Shown in pieces: positions 45,207 through 54,285 of a stretch of 64,000 nucleotides of DNA. The notes beneath the pieces are model-generated. The model made no database searches. It was not told the origin of the DNA and worked only from the letters and a program-made list of their open reading frames with translations. Positions within the stretch are counted from its first letter, which is position 1. Every line of letters begins with the position of its first letter. Source of the DNA: Paraburkholderia sp. FT54 (GTDB lineage Bacteria > Pseudomonadota > Gammaproteobacteria > Burkholderiales > Burkholderiaceae); NCBI RefSeq assembly GCF_031585635.1, contig NZ_CP134197.1, positions 744,001-808,000 of the forward strand, written 5' to 3'. A program made the position numbers and the translations under genes.

Positions 45207-46417
45207 GACAGCGCTCCCGCGTCAGCCAGCAGCCGCCGGAAACGAAGCAGCGGGCCTGGTACGCCGCGCGCCTGCGGCACCTCCGTTTCCTGTACTTCAT
45301 AGGCGTCGTCGGCTACCAACGGCTTGCCCGTGTAGGCCACACCCTGATCGATGCGTCCTTCAATCACGGAGAACAACATCGGAGCGCGGCCGGCCAGCGA
45401 AGCGATCCGCTCCTCCAGCATGCGCGAGTGGGACTGCTCCTGACAGAAGCCGACTGCGTCCGACGGCGCCCCCGGTGCGGCACCGTCCCGCATCGCGTCA
45501 CACTCGCGACCCAGCGCATCGAAAGCCTCAGCCACATCCTGGCGTGCCGCCAGATCCCGCACTTCCTGGGCGGAGCCCTGAATCGCACCGCCAATGGATT
45601 GCGCTGCCTGCAAGGCGCTCGCGCGCACGTCCTCGAACGCGAAACAGGTTGCCAGCCGGGCGGCGTGTTCGGCATGGTGCACGCCATCCAGCAAGCTTTT
45701 GCGTCCGCTCTCCGTCGCGAGCTTTGCGTCGGTGTGAGTGCACAGCAATGTCGCCAGAACCGCGCGGCGTTCATCGGCACGTACGCGCTCCAGCACGAGC
45801 CTCTTCTCCGCATCGCTGGCCAGCGCCGGCTCAAGAGCGTCCTTGACCACTTGCTGCACGTTCTTCGCTTCCTTGTCCTCCAGCTGAATCCACTGCTTCA
45901 GCCAGCGGCGCGCGCCGCCTTCCGATTGCTGTCCGCTGGCGAAGGCCAGTTCGGCCAATTCGATGCCGGCAGGAGTCAGCTCCAGCTTGCTGAAGCGCGC
46001 CTCCTCACGGATGCACAGGTTCAGCCCCGGCAATGCCCGCGTCACGGAGCGGCGGAAAGGAACGGTGACATATGTCCCGCCCGTTGCCACGTCGCTGAAC
46101 GACAGGCTATTGCGGCCGGCGAACTTGCGCTTGCCCTGCACGCGAGGTTCCGTCTCGGCCTGCGCACCACGGCGAACCACGATCCAACTCGCCATGGCTT
46201 CCAGCGCTTCCGCGATGCGCGCGGGCGTAGCGGAGGTTTCCATCTCCTGTGCGAGACGCAGTCCCATGCACGCCCAGCTGAGCTGACGCACGAAAAACGC
46301 GCCGCCCAGACCGGGCACGGCCCATTCGTTGAAACCCATGATGGCGCGCCGCAAGCCGAAATCCAGCCGCAAGCGCATCTGTGCGAAATCCTTCGGTTCT
46401 GCTGCTCCCCACATCAT
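45203..46417 (-). CDS. protein of unknown function, first gene of helicase operon
   Basis: A 404-residue soluble protein with no recognised domain. The first 75 residues contain FGLRRAIMGFNEW and GGAFFVRQLSWACMGLRLAQE. A middle segment KLELTPAGIELAELAFASG looks like a winged-helix wing/turn, and the rest is helical (DALEPALASDAEKRLVLERVRADERRAVLATLL). It overlaps the Tdp1-like start by four bases (ATGA), so all three genes are translated together. It may be a target-recognition or specificity subunit, as the first genes of helicase-nuclease defence operons often are; this is inference. Confidence 0.65.
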   Translation of the reverse strand: MMWGAAEPKDFAQMRLRLDFGLRRAIMGFNEWAVPGLGGAFFVRQLSWACMGLRLAQEMETSATPARIAEALEAMASWIVVRRGAQAETEPRVQGKRKFAGRNSLSFSDVATGGTYVTVPFRRSVTRALPGLNLCIREEARFSKLELTPAGIELAELAFASGQQSEGGARRWLKQWIQLEDKEAKNVQQVVKDALEPALASDAEKRLVLERVRADERRAVLATLLCTHTDAKLATESGRKSLLDGVHHAEHAARLATCFAFEDVRASALQAAQSIGGAIQGSAQEVRDLAARQDVAEAFDALGRECDAMRDGAAPGAPSDAVGFCQEQSHSRMLEERIASLAGRAPMLFSVIEGRIDQGVAYTGKPLVADDAYEVQETEVPQARGVPGPLLRFRRLLADAGALS

Positions 46418-46943
46418 GCTGACTCCCCAGGATCACCCGCATCAAGGCGCTGGCTACCAGGCAATCGCGATTCGAATAGCTTTTCTTGGTCGGTAATAGT
46501 AAGCATTCTTCTAGCGTTCTAAAGCGTTATTCACAGAAGGCCATGGCCGTGTATACGTCAGCGTGATCCCTACTGTTGCACTGCGTGACCATGTGACATT
46601 CCCGTCCGTGTCCGGCGCGAACCTCTTGGACTGCGGGCATCGTTCTCAAACTTCACTTGCCCAGATGTCGTCCTATCGGCAGGCCGGTTGAGAACTTTAC
46701 GGCAAGAGGTTGAGCCGCAGAGGCACGACAAGAGCTGCGCCTCTACGCGTTAACGAATCCGTCATCGTATTCCGAAGTCGGGACATTTTGTGTCCCGATC
46801 CCACCCTGCACCCTGAAAACCGCATCAGGCGAGTACCCGTGTTTATCTAAAGAAAAGTCTTTCCGGCGCCGATAACCATCAATGTCATATCAGACTTCCG
46901 CTGTCGCAGCCATACGACGCCGGAGCCGCTAACCGGGATCCAG
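46418..46943. other. divergent promoter region of helicase operon and recCBD
   Basis: About 525 bases between two divergent operons, with no gene. It contains the perfect palindrome at 46779. Composition is less GC-rich around 46480-46530 (TAATAGTAAGCATTCTTC), where the helicase-operon promoter may lie. Confidence 0.6.
46779..46797. promoter_or_regulatory. 19-bp palindrome, copy 4 (perfect)
   Basis: CGGGACA-TTTTG-TGTCCCG, a perfect seven-base inverted repeat with a five-base spacer, between the divergent helicase operon (362 bases away) and recCBD (147 bases away). Confidence 0.8.
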
Positions 46944-49900
46944 ATGAGCCAGGTCGATAAGCGCGGACTTGTAGTACTGAGCGGGAACAGACTCGAGACG
47001 CTTTGGTCACTTGTTGCAGAACAACTCGCCAGCGCACCGCTGGCGCCCCTCGAACGGGAGATATTCCTCGTCCCAAGCAACGGCATCGCCGACTGGCTTC
47101 GCCTTCAGATGGCGACCGCCGACGGCATCTGCGCGGCAACCTCGATCGAACTGCCAGGCCGTTACCTTTGGCGCGCCTATGCGCAGGTTCTCGGCGACGT
47201 CGGCGTGCCCGAAGTCTCGCCGCTGGACAAGGACCCGCTTGCATGGCGGCTGATGCGTCTACTCACGACGGTATGCGGGGCGGCTAGCGCGTCGTCCGCC
47301 ACGTCACCGGACGACAACGGCGTCGGCGTCGGCGTCGACTCTTACGCGCCATTGCACGCGTTCCTGCAAAACGGCGAACCGCGGCGCCGGCTGCAACTGG
47401 CAAGTCGTCTCGCCGATCTGTACGACCAGTACCAGGTTTATCGCGGCGACTGGCTCGCGGCATGGGCGGCCGGCAACGACGTGTTGATCGACGCCAATGA
47501 TCAGCCTGGGCCGCTCAACGGCGATCAGGTATGGCAAGCCGCACTGTGGCGCGCCATCCTCGCCGATATCGGGACGGCCGACCCTGCCGCCAACCCGGCG
47601 GCCGCCGCGGCCAGTGGGCGAGCCGATGTGCACCGGCGCTTTGTCGATGCGTTGAAACACGGCACTGTCCGTGGCTTGCCGCGCCGTATCGTGCTGTTCG
47701 GCGCATCGTCCCTACCCGAGCAGACGCTGCAGGCGCTCGAAGCATTGAGCTCGCAGTGCCTCGTGATCATCGCCGTACCGAATCCGTGCCAATACTACTG
47801 GGGCGATCTGATCGAAGGCCGCGACCTGCTGCGCTCCCGCAATCGCGGTCAGCGTAAGTTGCGCAATGGCGTCGACCTCGCGGAGTTTCCACTGGAATCG
47901 CTGTACATGCACGGCAATCCGCTGCTCGCCGCATGGGGCCGTCAGGGGCGCGACTTCCTGAGTCTGCTCGACACTTTCGAAGAAAGGCATCCGCAGCTGC
48001 GCCGCGCCGAAGTTTTCGACGATAGCGAGCCGGCCGAGTGGCCAGCGCCGCTGCTCGACCAGGTGCAGGCTGCCATCCGCGACATGGAGCCGCTGCCTGA
48101 GGGCGAGCCGCTTGACGTGAATCACGACGACCGCTCGATCGTCTTCCATATCGCACACAGCGCCGAACGCGAGATCGAGATTCTGCACGACCAGTTGCTG
48201 GCCCTGTTCCAGCGCCATGCCGCCGGCGGTGAAAGCACGTTCGCACCGCGTGACGTTGTGGTGATGATGCCGGACATCGAGCCCTTCGCGCCGGCTATCC
48301 AGGCGATCTTTGGCCAATTCGGCCACAACGACCCACGCTACATTCCGTTCCAGCTGGCAGACCAGCGGGCGCGCGCCCACGATCCTTTGCCGCGCGCGCT
48401 GGAATGGCTGCTGTCGTTGCCAACGCGGCGTTGCCGCCTGAGCGAAATCCGCGACCTGCTCGACGTGCCGGCAGTGGCGCGCCGCTTTGGCTTCGACGAG
48501 CCGGATCTGGCGCGGCTCTCGCGCTGGATGGAAGGCGCCGGGATCCGCTGGGGGCTCGACGCGGAGCATCGCGATGCCTTGCAACTGAGCGAATGCGGTG
48601 AACTCAACACATGGTCGTTCGGCTTGAACCGGATGTTGCTCGGCTACGCAAACGGCGCCGATGCCATGTTCGACGACATCGAACCCTACGCCGACGTGGC
48701 CGGCCTCGATGCTGCGCTAGTCGGCCAACTGGCCGAGCTGATCGAAGCGCTGCGCGACTGGCGCAGGCGACTGAGCAGCGACTACACACCGGACGCATGG
48801 TCGGGACACGCACGCGAACTGCTCTCGACCTTCTTCGACGAGCGCGACGAGCCAAGCCGCTTCACACTTGCCTCGATGCGGACCGCGCTCGCGCGTTGGG
48901 TGCAATTGTGCGCGGACGCCGGTTTCGAAGACGCCGTGCCGGCCGAGTTGTTGCGCGAGGCCTGGCTCGACGAACTCGACGCGCCGCGCGACATGCGCGG
49001 CTTCCAGTACGGCGGCGTCACCTTCTGCACACTGATGCCGATGCGGGCAATCCCGTTCAAGGTGGTCTGCCTGATCGGTATGAACGACGGCGACTATCCG
49101 CGCCGCGCGAGCCACCCCGACTTCGATCTGCTGGCGCTCGCCGCACAGCGCCGCCCAGGCGACCGTGCGCGCCGCGACGACGACCGCTACCTGATGCTGG
49201 AAGCGCTGCTTGCCGCCCGACACACGCTGTACATAAGCTGGACCGGCCGTAGCGTGCGCGATAACACGGAGCAGCCGCCGTCCACGCTGGTATCGCAGTT
49301 ACGCGACTATCTCGAGGCGGGCTGGGGCCGCGCTTCGGTCGAGCGGCTGACGACCGAACACCCGCTGCAGCCGTTCAGCCGCCGCTACTTCGAAGGCGGC
49401 GCACTGGCGACGTACGCACGCGAGTGGCGCGCCGTCTACGCGAACCCGCCGGCCGCCGCCGCTGGACCGCAATCCCTTCAGTTGTCCGGCGAGGCGCTGC
49501 AGGCACTTACGCTCAAAATGCTCGAGGCGTTCCTCAGAAATCCGGTCAAACAATTCTTCCGCGATCGTCTGAACGTGACGTTCGAAGAGCGCCTGCGCAG
49601 CGCCGAGGACGACGAACCCTTCGATCTCGACGGCCTCCAGCAGTATGCGTTGCGCGATACGCTGCTCGATTCGTTGCGTGAAAACGATGCACTCCCCGCC
49701 GGCGACCGCGACCTCCAGTTGCGAACGGCTGCGGCACGGCTTTCCCAAACCGGCCGCTTGCCGATTGGTGGCTTCGGCGAGCGTTTGCAAGACAGTCTGG
49801 CCGAAGAACTTCTGCCGCTCATCCAGCACTGGGACGCGCATCAAAAGAAGACCCGCCCCGCGCAGGTGAGCAAACTGCCGCTGCGCTACGCCAACCAGCA

Positions 49901-50597
49901 GTCCACAGCGCAGCCGGAAGCCGAGGGCGAGCACGTTGCACTAGTCGATTGGGTCGACGGACTGCGCGAAGAACCAGACGGCACATTGCAATGGGTGCGC
50001 GTGCGGCCCAGCCAGCTTTCGGCCAAACGGCGTGGCAAGCCTCCCGTCGCGATGAAGGACAAACTGCTCTTCGAGTACCTGCTGCAAGTTGCGGCGGCCG
50101 CGTGCGGACTGTCGTGCACCGGCGTGGTAATCGGCCTCGACGCCGCGCTGATCTGGCCGCCGATCGACCCCGAGCGAGCGCGCCAGCAATTGTCGACGCT
50201 CCTTGCAACGTATAGCGCCGGCGTGCGCTCGCCGCTACCGTTCGCATTTGCCACGGCTCTCGCTTTCGCGTCGGCGCCGGCGCCGGACCAGCTGGAGGAC
50301 GCCGAGCAGAAGTACATCGGCTCGGAGCAATTTGCCGGTGACGGCAAGGAGCCGTGCATCGCCCGTGCGTTTCCCGATTTCGATGCCCTGCTGGCGCATC
50401 GCACGCCGGACGGGCTCGGCTTCGAAGACTTCGCGCTCACGCTTTTCAAACCGATGAGCGACGAACTGGATGCGCTGACCGTGCTGCGATACGACCAGGA
50501 ATCCGAAGCAAACGCAGACGAATCCGCGGCTATCGCACCGCAAGCCACAAAGACGAACCGCTCGTCACGCAAAAAAGCTGCCGAAAATGTCTCTTGA
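46944..50597 (+). CDS. recC: RecC, exodeoxyribonuclease V gamma subunit
   Basis: A 1217-residue protein of the RecC family, a degenerate helicase that splits the strands and reads Chi in the RecBCD complex. The start LVVLSGNRLETLW, then FLVPSNGIADWLRLQMA and LPGRYLWRAYAQV, is typical, and SAEREIEILHDQLL and RAIPFKVVCLIGMNDGDYPRR in the body confirm it. It lacks Walker A, as expected. Its 3' end overlaps recB by 11 bases. The ribosome binding site (GGGATC) is weak. The operon begins behind the palindrome at 46779, which is unusual for a housekeeping recBCD locus. Confidence 0.95.
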   Translation: MSQVDKRGLVVLSGNRLETLWSLVAEQLASAPLAPLEREIFLVPSNGIADWLRLQMATADGICAATSIELPGRYLWRAYAQVLGDVGVPEVSPLDKDPLAWRLMRLLTTVCGAASASSATSPDDNGVGVGVDSYAPLHAFLQNGEPRRRLQLASRLADLYDQYQVYRGDWLAAWAAGNDVLIDANDQPGPLNGDQVWQAALWRAILADIGTADPAANPAAAAASGRADVHRRFVDALKHGTVRGLPRRIVLFGASSLPEQTLQALEALSSQCLVIIAVPNPCQYYWGDLIEGRDLLRSRNRGQRKLRNGVDLAEFPLESLYMHGNPLLAAWGRQGRDFLSLLDTFEERHPQLRRAEVFDDSEPAEWPAPLLDQVQAAIRDMEPLPEGEPLDVNHDDRSIVFHIAHSAEREIEILHDQLLALFQRHAAGGESTFAPRDVVVMMPDIEPFAPAIQAIFGQFGHNDPRYIPFQLADQRARAHDPLPRALEWLLSLPTRRCRLSEIRDLLDVPAVARRFGFDEPDLARLSRWMEGAGIRWGLDAEHRDALQLSECGELNTWSFGLNRMLLGYANGADAMFDDIEPYADVAGLDAALVGQLAELIEALRDWRRRLSSDYTPDAWSGHARELLSTFFDERDEPSRFTLASMRTALARWVQLCADAGFEDAVPAELLREAWLDELDAPRDMRGFQYGGVTFCTLMPMRAIPFKVVCLIGMNDGDYPRRASHPDFDLLALAAQRRPGDRARRDDDRYLMLEALLAARHTLYISWTGRSVRDNTEQPPSTLVSQLRDYLEAGWGRASVERLTTEHPLQPFSRRYFEGGALATYAREWRAVYANPPAAAAGPQSLQLSGEALQALTLKMLEAFLRNPVKQFFRDRLNVTFEERLRSAEDDEPFDLDGLQQYALRDTLLDSLRENDALPAGDRDLQLRTAAARLSQTGRLPIGGFGERLQDSLAEELLPLIQHWDAHQKKTRPAQVSKLPLRYANQQSTAQPEAEGEHVALVDWVDGLREEPDGTLQWVRVRPSQLSAKRRGKPPVAMKDKLLFEYLLQVAAAACGLSCTGVVIGLDAALIWPPIDPERARQQLSTLLATYSAGVRSPLPFAFATALAFASAPAPDQLEDAEQKYIGSEQFAGDGKEPCIARAFPDFDALLAHRTPDGLGFEDFALTLFKPMSDELDALTVLRYDQESEANADESAAIAPQATKTNRSSRKKAAENVS

Positions 50598-53500
50598 TCC
50601 TCTGTGCTTTCCCCTGCACGGCAGCCGCCTGATCGAAGCGAGCGCTGGAACCGGCAAGACCTGGACGATTGCCGCGCTGTACGTGCGCCTCGTGCTGGGT
50701 CACGGCGGCGAGAACGCATTTAGCGCGCCGCTCGCGCCGTCGGAAATTCTCGTCATGACGTTCACGCGCAGTGCCACGCGCGAGCTGTCCGACCGCATTC
50801 GCGCCCGCCTGATCGAAGCCGCCGCGTGCCTGCGCGCGCCGGCCGCCAGCGGCGATCCGTTCCTCACGGGACTCTGGCACAGCTATGCCGATCCGCAGCT
50901 GCGCAGCGGCGCTGCTCACCGTTTATCGCTGGCCGCGAGCGCGATGGACGACGCCGCGATCTTCACCATCGATTCATGGTGCCAGCGGATGCTTCGCGAG
51001 CATGCATTCGACAGCGGGAATCTGTTCGACGAGACGCTCGCACCCAACGACTCCGCGTTGTTCGACGACGCTGTGCGCGACTACTGGCGGCAGCATGTCT
51101 ATCCGCTCCAAGGCGCCGACTTCGACGCATTCAGCGCCTGTTTCGACTCGGTGACGCAGTTGGCGAAACACATCAAACAGATGATGGCCATCGATCGCCA
51201 ATGGCCCAGGCCCGCCGCGACGCTCTCCGCCGCGTTCGCAGCGGCGCTGGCCGCTCGCATAGCGTTGAAATCCGGCTGGGTGCAACGCTTCCAGGCGCTT
51301 GAGGCGTGGCTTCTGGAGCAGGTTCAGGCCGGCCCGACGCAGACCCTGAGCCGTGCGAAGGTGCGCGAGGACTGGATCGAGAGCTGGATGCTGGCACTGA
51401 GCGCCTGGGCGTCGAATCCCGCGGCGGAAACCACTACGGTGACGGACAGTGCATGGAAGCGGCTCTGCCCGGACGGCATCAAGGCAGCGCAATACCAGGA
51501 CCGTCCGGTGCCCCAGCATCCGCATATCGACGCGTTGCCGAAACTCCGTGAAGACTGCAACGCCTTGACGCCGCTCACCGAAGTGATCCTCGAGCACGCC
51601 ACCGCAGTCGTGCGTGAACGCCTGCGCACACTGAAACAGCAGGCCGCGAACTTCGGCTTCGCTGACATGCTCGAACGACTCGACACCGCGCTGCAGGGCG
51701 AAAACGCCGCAAGGCTGCGCAAACGAATCGTCGATCAGTATCCATTCGCGCTCATCGATGAGTTTCAGGACACCGCACCGGTCCAGTACCGGATCTTCGA
51801 CCACCTCTACAAGATCGATGCGAACGCCCCGGAAACGGGCGTCGTGCTGATCGGCGATCCCAAGCAGTCGATCTATGGCTTTCGTGGCGCGGATATCCAT
51901 AGCTATCTGCTGGCGCGCAAAGCAACCCTTGGCCGTCACTATGACCTCGATACGAACTTTCGCTCGACGGTGGCCGTCGTCGACGCGCTCAATCATGTCT
52001 TCGGCCATGCCGAAGGACTGAACGGCACGCCGGCCTTCCCCCGCGCGGCGTTCCTGTTTCGCACGCCGCAGGGCAACCCGGTGCCGTTCGTGAAAGTCGG
52101 TGCGAAGGGCCGCGACCGGACCTTCGTCACGCAGGCCGGCCTCCATGCGCCGCTAACCGTTTGGTACACCGATGAACCGCTAGCCACTAAAGCATATCGC
52201 TCGCACTATGCCGAAACGTGTGCACAACAGATCGCCGAGTTGCTCAACGATGCCAACGCAGGGTTCGCCGCCGATGGCGTGCTGAAGGAACGCCTGCGAC
52301 CCGCGGATATCGCGGTGCTGGTGCAAAGCGGCAAGCAGGCCACGGCGGTGCGCGACGCGCTGCGTCGCCGGCAGGTCGCCAGTGTCTATCTGTCCGAACG
52401 CGACTCGGTGTTGCGCAGCCAGGAAGCGCTCGACGTCTGGCGCTGGCTCAAAGCGGTCGCAAACCCGCTCGACGGCCATGCGGCGCGCGCCGCCTGGGCC
52501 GCGCCGAGTTTGGGCGAATCGCTGGAAACGCTGGCAGAACTGGCGACCGACGACTACGCATGGGACCAACGCGTCGACAAGCTGCGCGTACTGAATGCCA
52601 CATGGGCGCGCCAGGGCGTGCTCGCAATGCTGCGCCGGACACTGCACGATCTGGATCTGCCGGCGCGCCTGCTCGCTCACGGCCACAGCGATGGCGAACG
52701 CGTGATGACCAACCTGCTGCATATCGGCGACCTGCTGCAGGCCGCGGCGCAGGAAGTCGTCGGTCAGCACGCGCTGGTACGCTGGCTGTCCAGCCAGATC
52801 GACGACGCCGCGGAGGCGCTCGACGCGCCGGACCATCAAAAGGTCCGGCTCGAAAGCGATGCCGATCTCGTCAAGATCGTGACGATCCACAAGTCGAAAG
52901 GGCTGGAGTATCCGCTTGTGTTCGTGCCCTTCGCATCGTCGTGCCGGATAGTGGACAGGAAAGGCAAAGCATTCTTCTCGTGGGCCGACGAAGACGGCTC
53001 GCGCCGTTTCGACTATCGCCTCGAGACCGAGGCGCTCGAACGCGCCGACGAGCAGCGCCGTCAGGAAGACGTGCGCTTGCTCTACGTCGCCTTGACGCGG
53101 GCACGCTTTGCCGTCTGGCTCGGCGCCGCCAACGTAACGCAGAGAACGACGGAGCTGCTGCCGAAAACGGCGCTCGGCTATCTGTTGAATGCAGGGGAGC
53201 CGAATGAGTCCACCGCACTCTCCGCCAGGCTGAAGAGCGTGTTGAACGGCGCGGGGATCGACTGTGTCGCCATTCCGGCGCAGCCGGATTGCACGCCGCT
53301 TTCGCGAGCCGAGACCCGCAGTGCGCTCACTGACGCGCTGCAATTCACCACGTCGCTCGATCGTGCTTGGGGCGTGTCGAGTTTTTCCGCCGTGAAGCGC
53401 ACGCTGGCGCCGGTCGCGCCGGGTGAAAACCGCAGTGACGCGCGCAGGCGCCGACACGACGCGGAGTCGGCCGCGGGCGCCCCCGAGGGTCCGGTCGCCA

Positions 53501-54285
53501 AAGCGCCGGCGGCGCCCGCCGTGCGCTGGCCGTGGCATGACTTGCCGGCCGGCGCCGATATTGGCGACTTCATCCACGAGCAACTCGACTGGCTTTCGGC
53601 GAAGGGATTCGCGTTCGTCAATACCGATGAATTCGCCCGCCTGATCGGCGAGCGCTGCAAAAGGCACCGCTGGAGCCACCAGGCCGAAGCTGTGCTCGCA
53701 TGGCTGCGCGCGATTGTTGCCGCGCCGTTCACGCTGGTAGCGGGCGCCCCGCCTTTCTCGCTCGCCTCGCTGCCGCCGCCCGCTGACGGGCCTCACACGT
53801 ATTTCAGCGAGATGGAGTTCTGGATGCCGTCGCGCAACGCGTCGCTTGCACAGATCGACGCGATCTGCCGCCGCTGGATCGAGCTTGACGCGCCACGCGG
53901 CGCACTGCCGGACCACACGCTGCGCGGCATGTTCAAAGGCTACGTCGACCTCGTTTTCCAGCACGATGGACGTTACTGGCTGCTCGACTACAAGACGAGC
54001 ATTGTCGAACGCACCGACAGCGCGTACACACGGGCCGCTCTCGAGAAGATCACGGCAGAGAATCGCTACGACCTGCAAGGCGTGCTGTACCTCGTCGCAT
54101 TGCATCGGTTACTGCGAGCCCGGCTCGGTGAGTCTTACGATCCGACTCAACATCTGGGCGGCGCAGCGTTCTTTTATTTGCGCGGGATTGGCCCCGGCGC
54201 GCACTGCTGCGTCACCATCCCAACCGACCCCGTTCAGCTGGACGCGCTCGATCGCGCGCTGAGCCCCATCGGAGTTCCCGCATGA
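50587..54285 (+). CDS. recB: RecB, exodeoxyribonuclease V beta subunit
   Basis: A 1232-residue UvrD-type 3'-5' helicase with nuclease. Walker A is in IEASAGTGKTWTIAALYVRL (about 18-37); further motifs are FTRSATRELSDR, LIDEFQDTAPVQYRIF (Walker B), IGDPKQSIYGFRGADI and TIHKSKGLEYPLVFVP, with the C-terminal RecB nuclease core (FKGYVDLVF and WLLDYKTS, the DYK catalytic segment). All motifs look intact. The start overlaps recC and the last four bases overlap recD, giving tight co-translation. With RecC and RecD it degrades linear DNA and starts recombination. Confidence 0.96.
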   Translation: MSLDPLCFPLHGSRLIEASAGTGKTWTIAALYVRLVLGHGGENAFSAPLAPSEILVMTFTRSATRELSDRIRARLIEAAACLRAPAASGDPFLTGLWHSYADPQLRSGAAHRLSLAASAMDDAAIFTIDSWCQRMLREHAFDSGNLFDETLAPNDSALFDDAVRDYWRQHVYPLQGADFDAFSACFDSVTQLAKHIKQMMAIDRQWPRPAATLSAAFAAALAARIALKSGWVQRFQALEAWLLEQVQAGPTQTLSRAKVREDWIESWMLALSAWASNPAAETTTVTDSAWKRLCPDGIKAAQYQDRPVPQHPHIDALPKLREDCNALTPLTEVILEHATAVVRERLRTLKQQAANFGFADMLERLDTALQGENAARLRKRIVDQYPFALIDEFQDTAPVQYRIFDHLYKIDANAPETGVVLIGDPKQSIYGFRGADIHSYLLARKATLGRHYDLDTNFRSTVAVVDALNHVFGHAEGLNGTPAFPRAAFLFRTPQGNPVPFVKVGAKGRDRTFVTQAGLHAPLTVWYTDEPLATKAYRSHYAETCAQQIAELLNDANAGFAADGVLKERLRPADIAVLVQSGKQATAVRDALRRRQVASVYLSERDSVLRSQEALDVWRWLKAVANPLDGHAARAAWAAPSLGESLETLAELATDDYAWDQRVDKLRVLNATWARQGVLAMLRRTLHDLDLPARLLAHGHSDGERVMTNLLHIGDLLQAAAQEVVGQHALVRWLSSQIDDAAEALDAPDHQKVRLESDADLVKIVTIHKSKGLEYPLVFVPFASSCRIVDRKGKAFFSWADEDGSRRFDYRLETEALERADEQRRQEDVRLLYVALTRARFAVWLGAANVTQRTTELLPKTALGYLLNAGEPNESTALSARLKSVLNGAGIDCVAIPAQPDCTPLSRAETRSALTDALQFTTSLDRAWGVSSFSAVKRTLAPVAPGENRSDARRRRHDAESAAGAPEGPVAKAPAAPAVRWPWHDLPAGADIGDFIHEQLDWLSAKGFAFVNTDEFARLIGERCKRHRWSHQAEAVLAWLRAIVAAPFTLVAGAPPFSLASLPPPADGPHTYFSEMEFWMPSRNASLAQIDAICRRWIELDAPRGALPDHTLRGMFKGYVDLVFQHDGRYWLLDYKTSIVERTDSAYTRAALEKITAENRYDLQGVLYLVALHRLLRARLGESYDPTQHLGGAAFFYLRGIGPGAHCCVTIPTDPVQLDALDRALSPIGVPA

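Noticed and set aside
40537..46417. Labelling the helicase operon as DISARM
   Set aside because: A helicase and a PLD-type protein are present, but there is no DUF1998 (DrmB) gene or methyltransferase, and the PLD protein has the Tdp1-type HKN motif.
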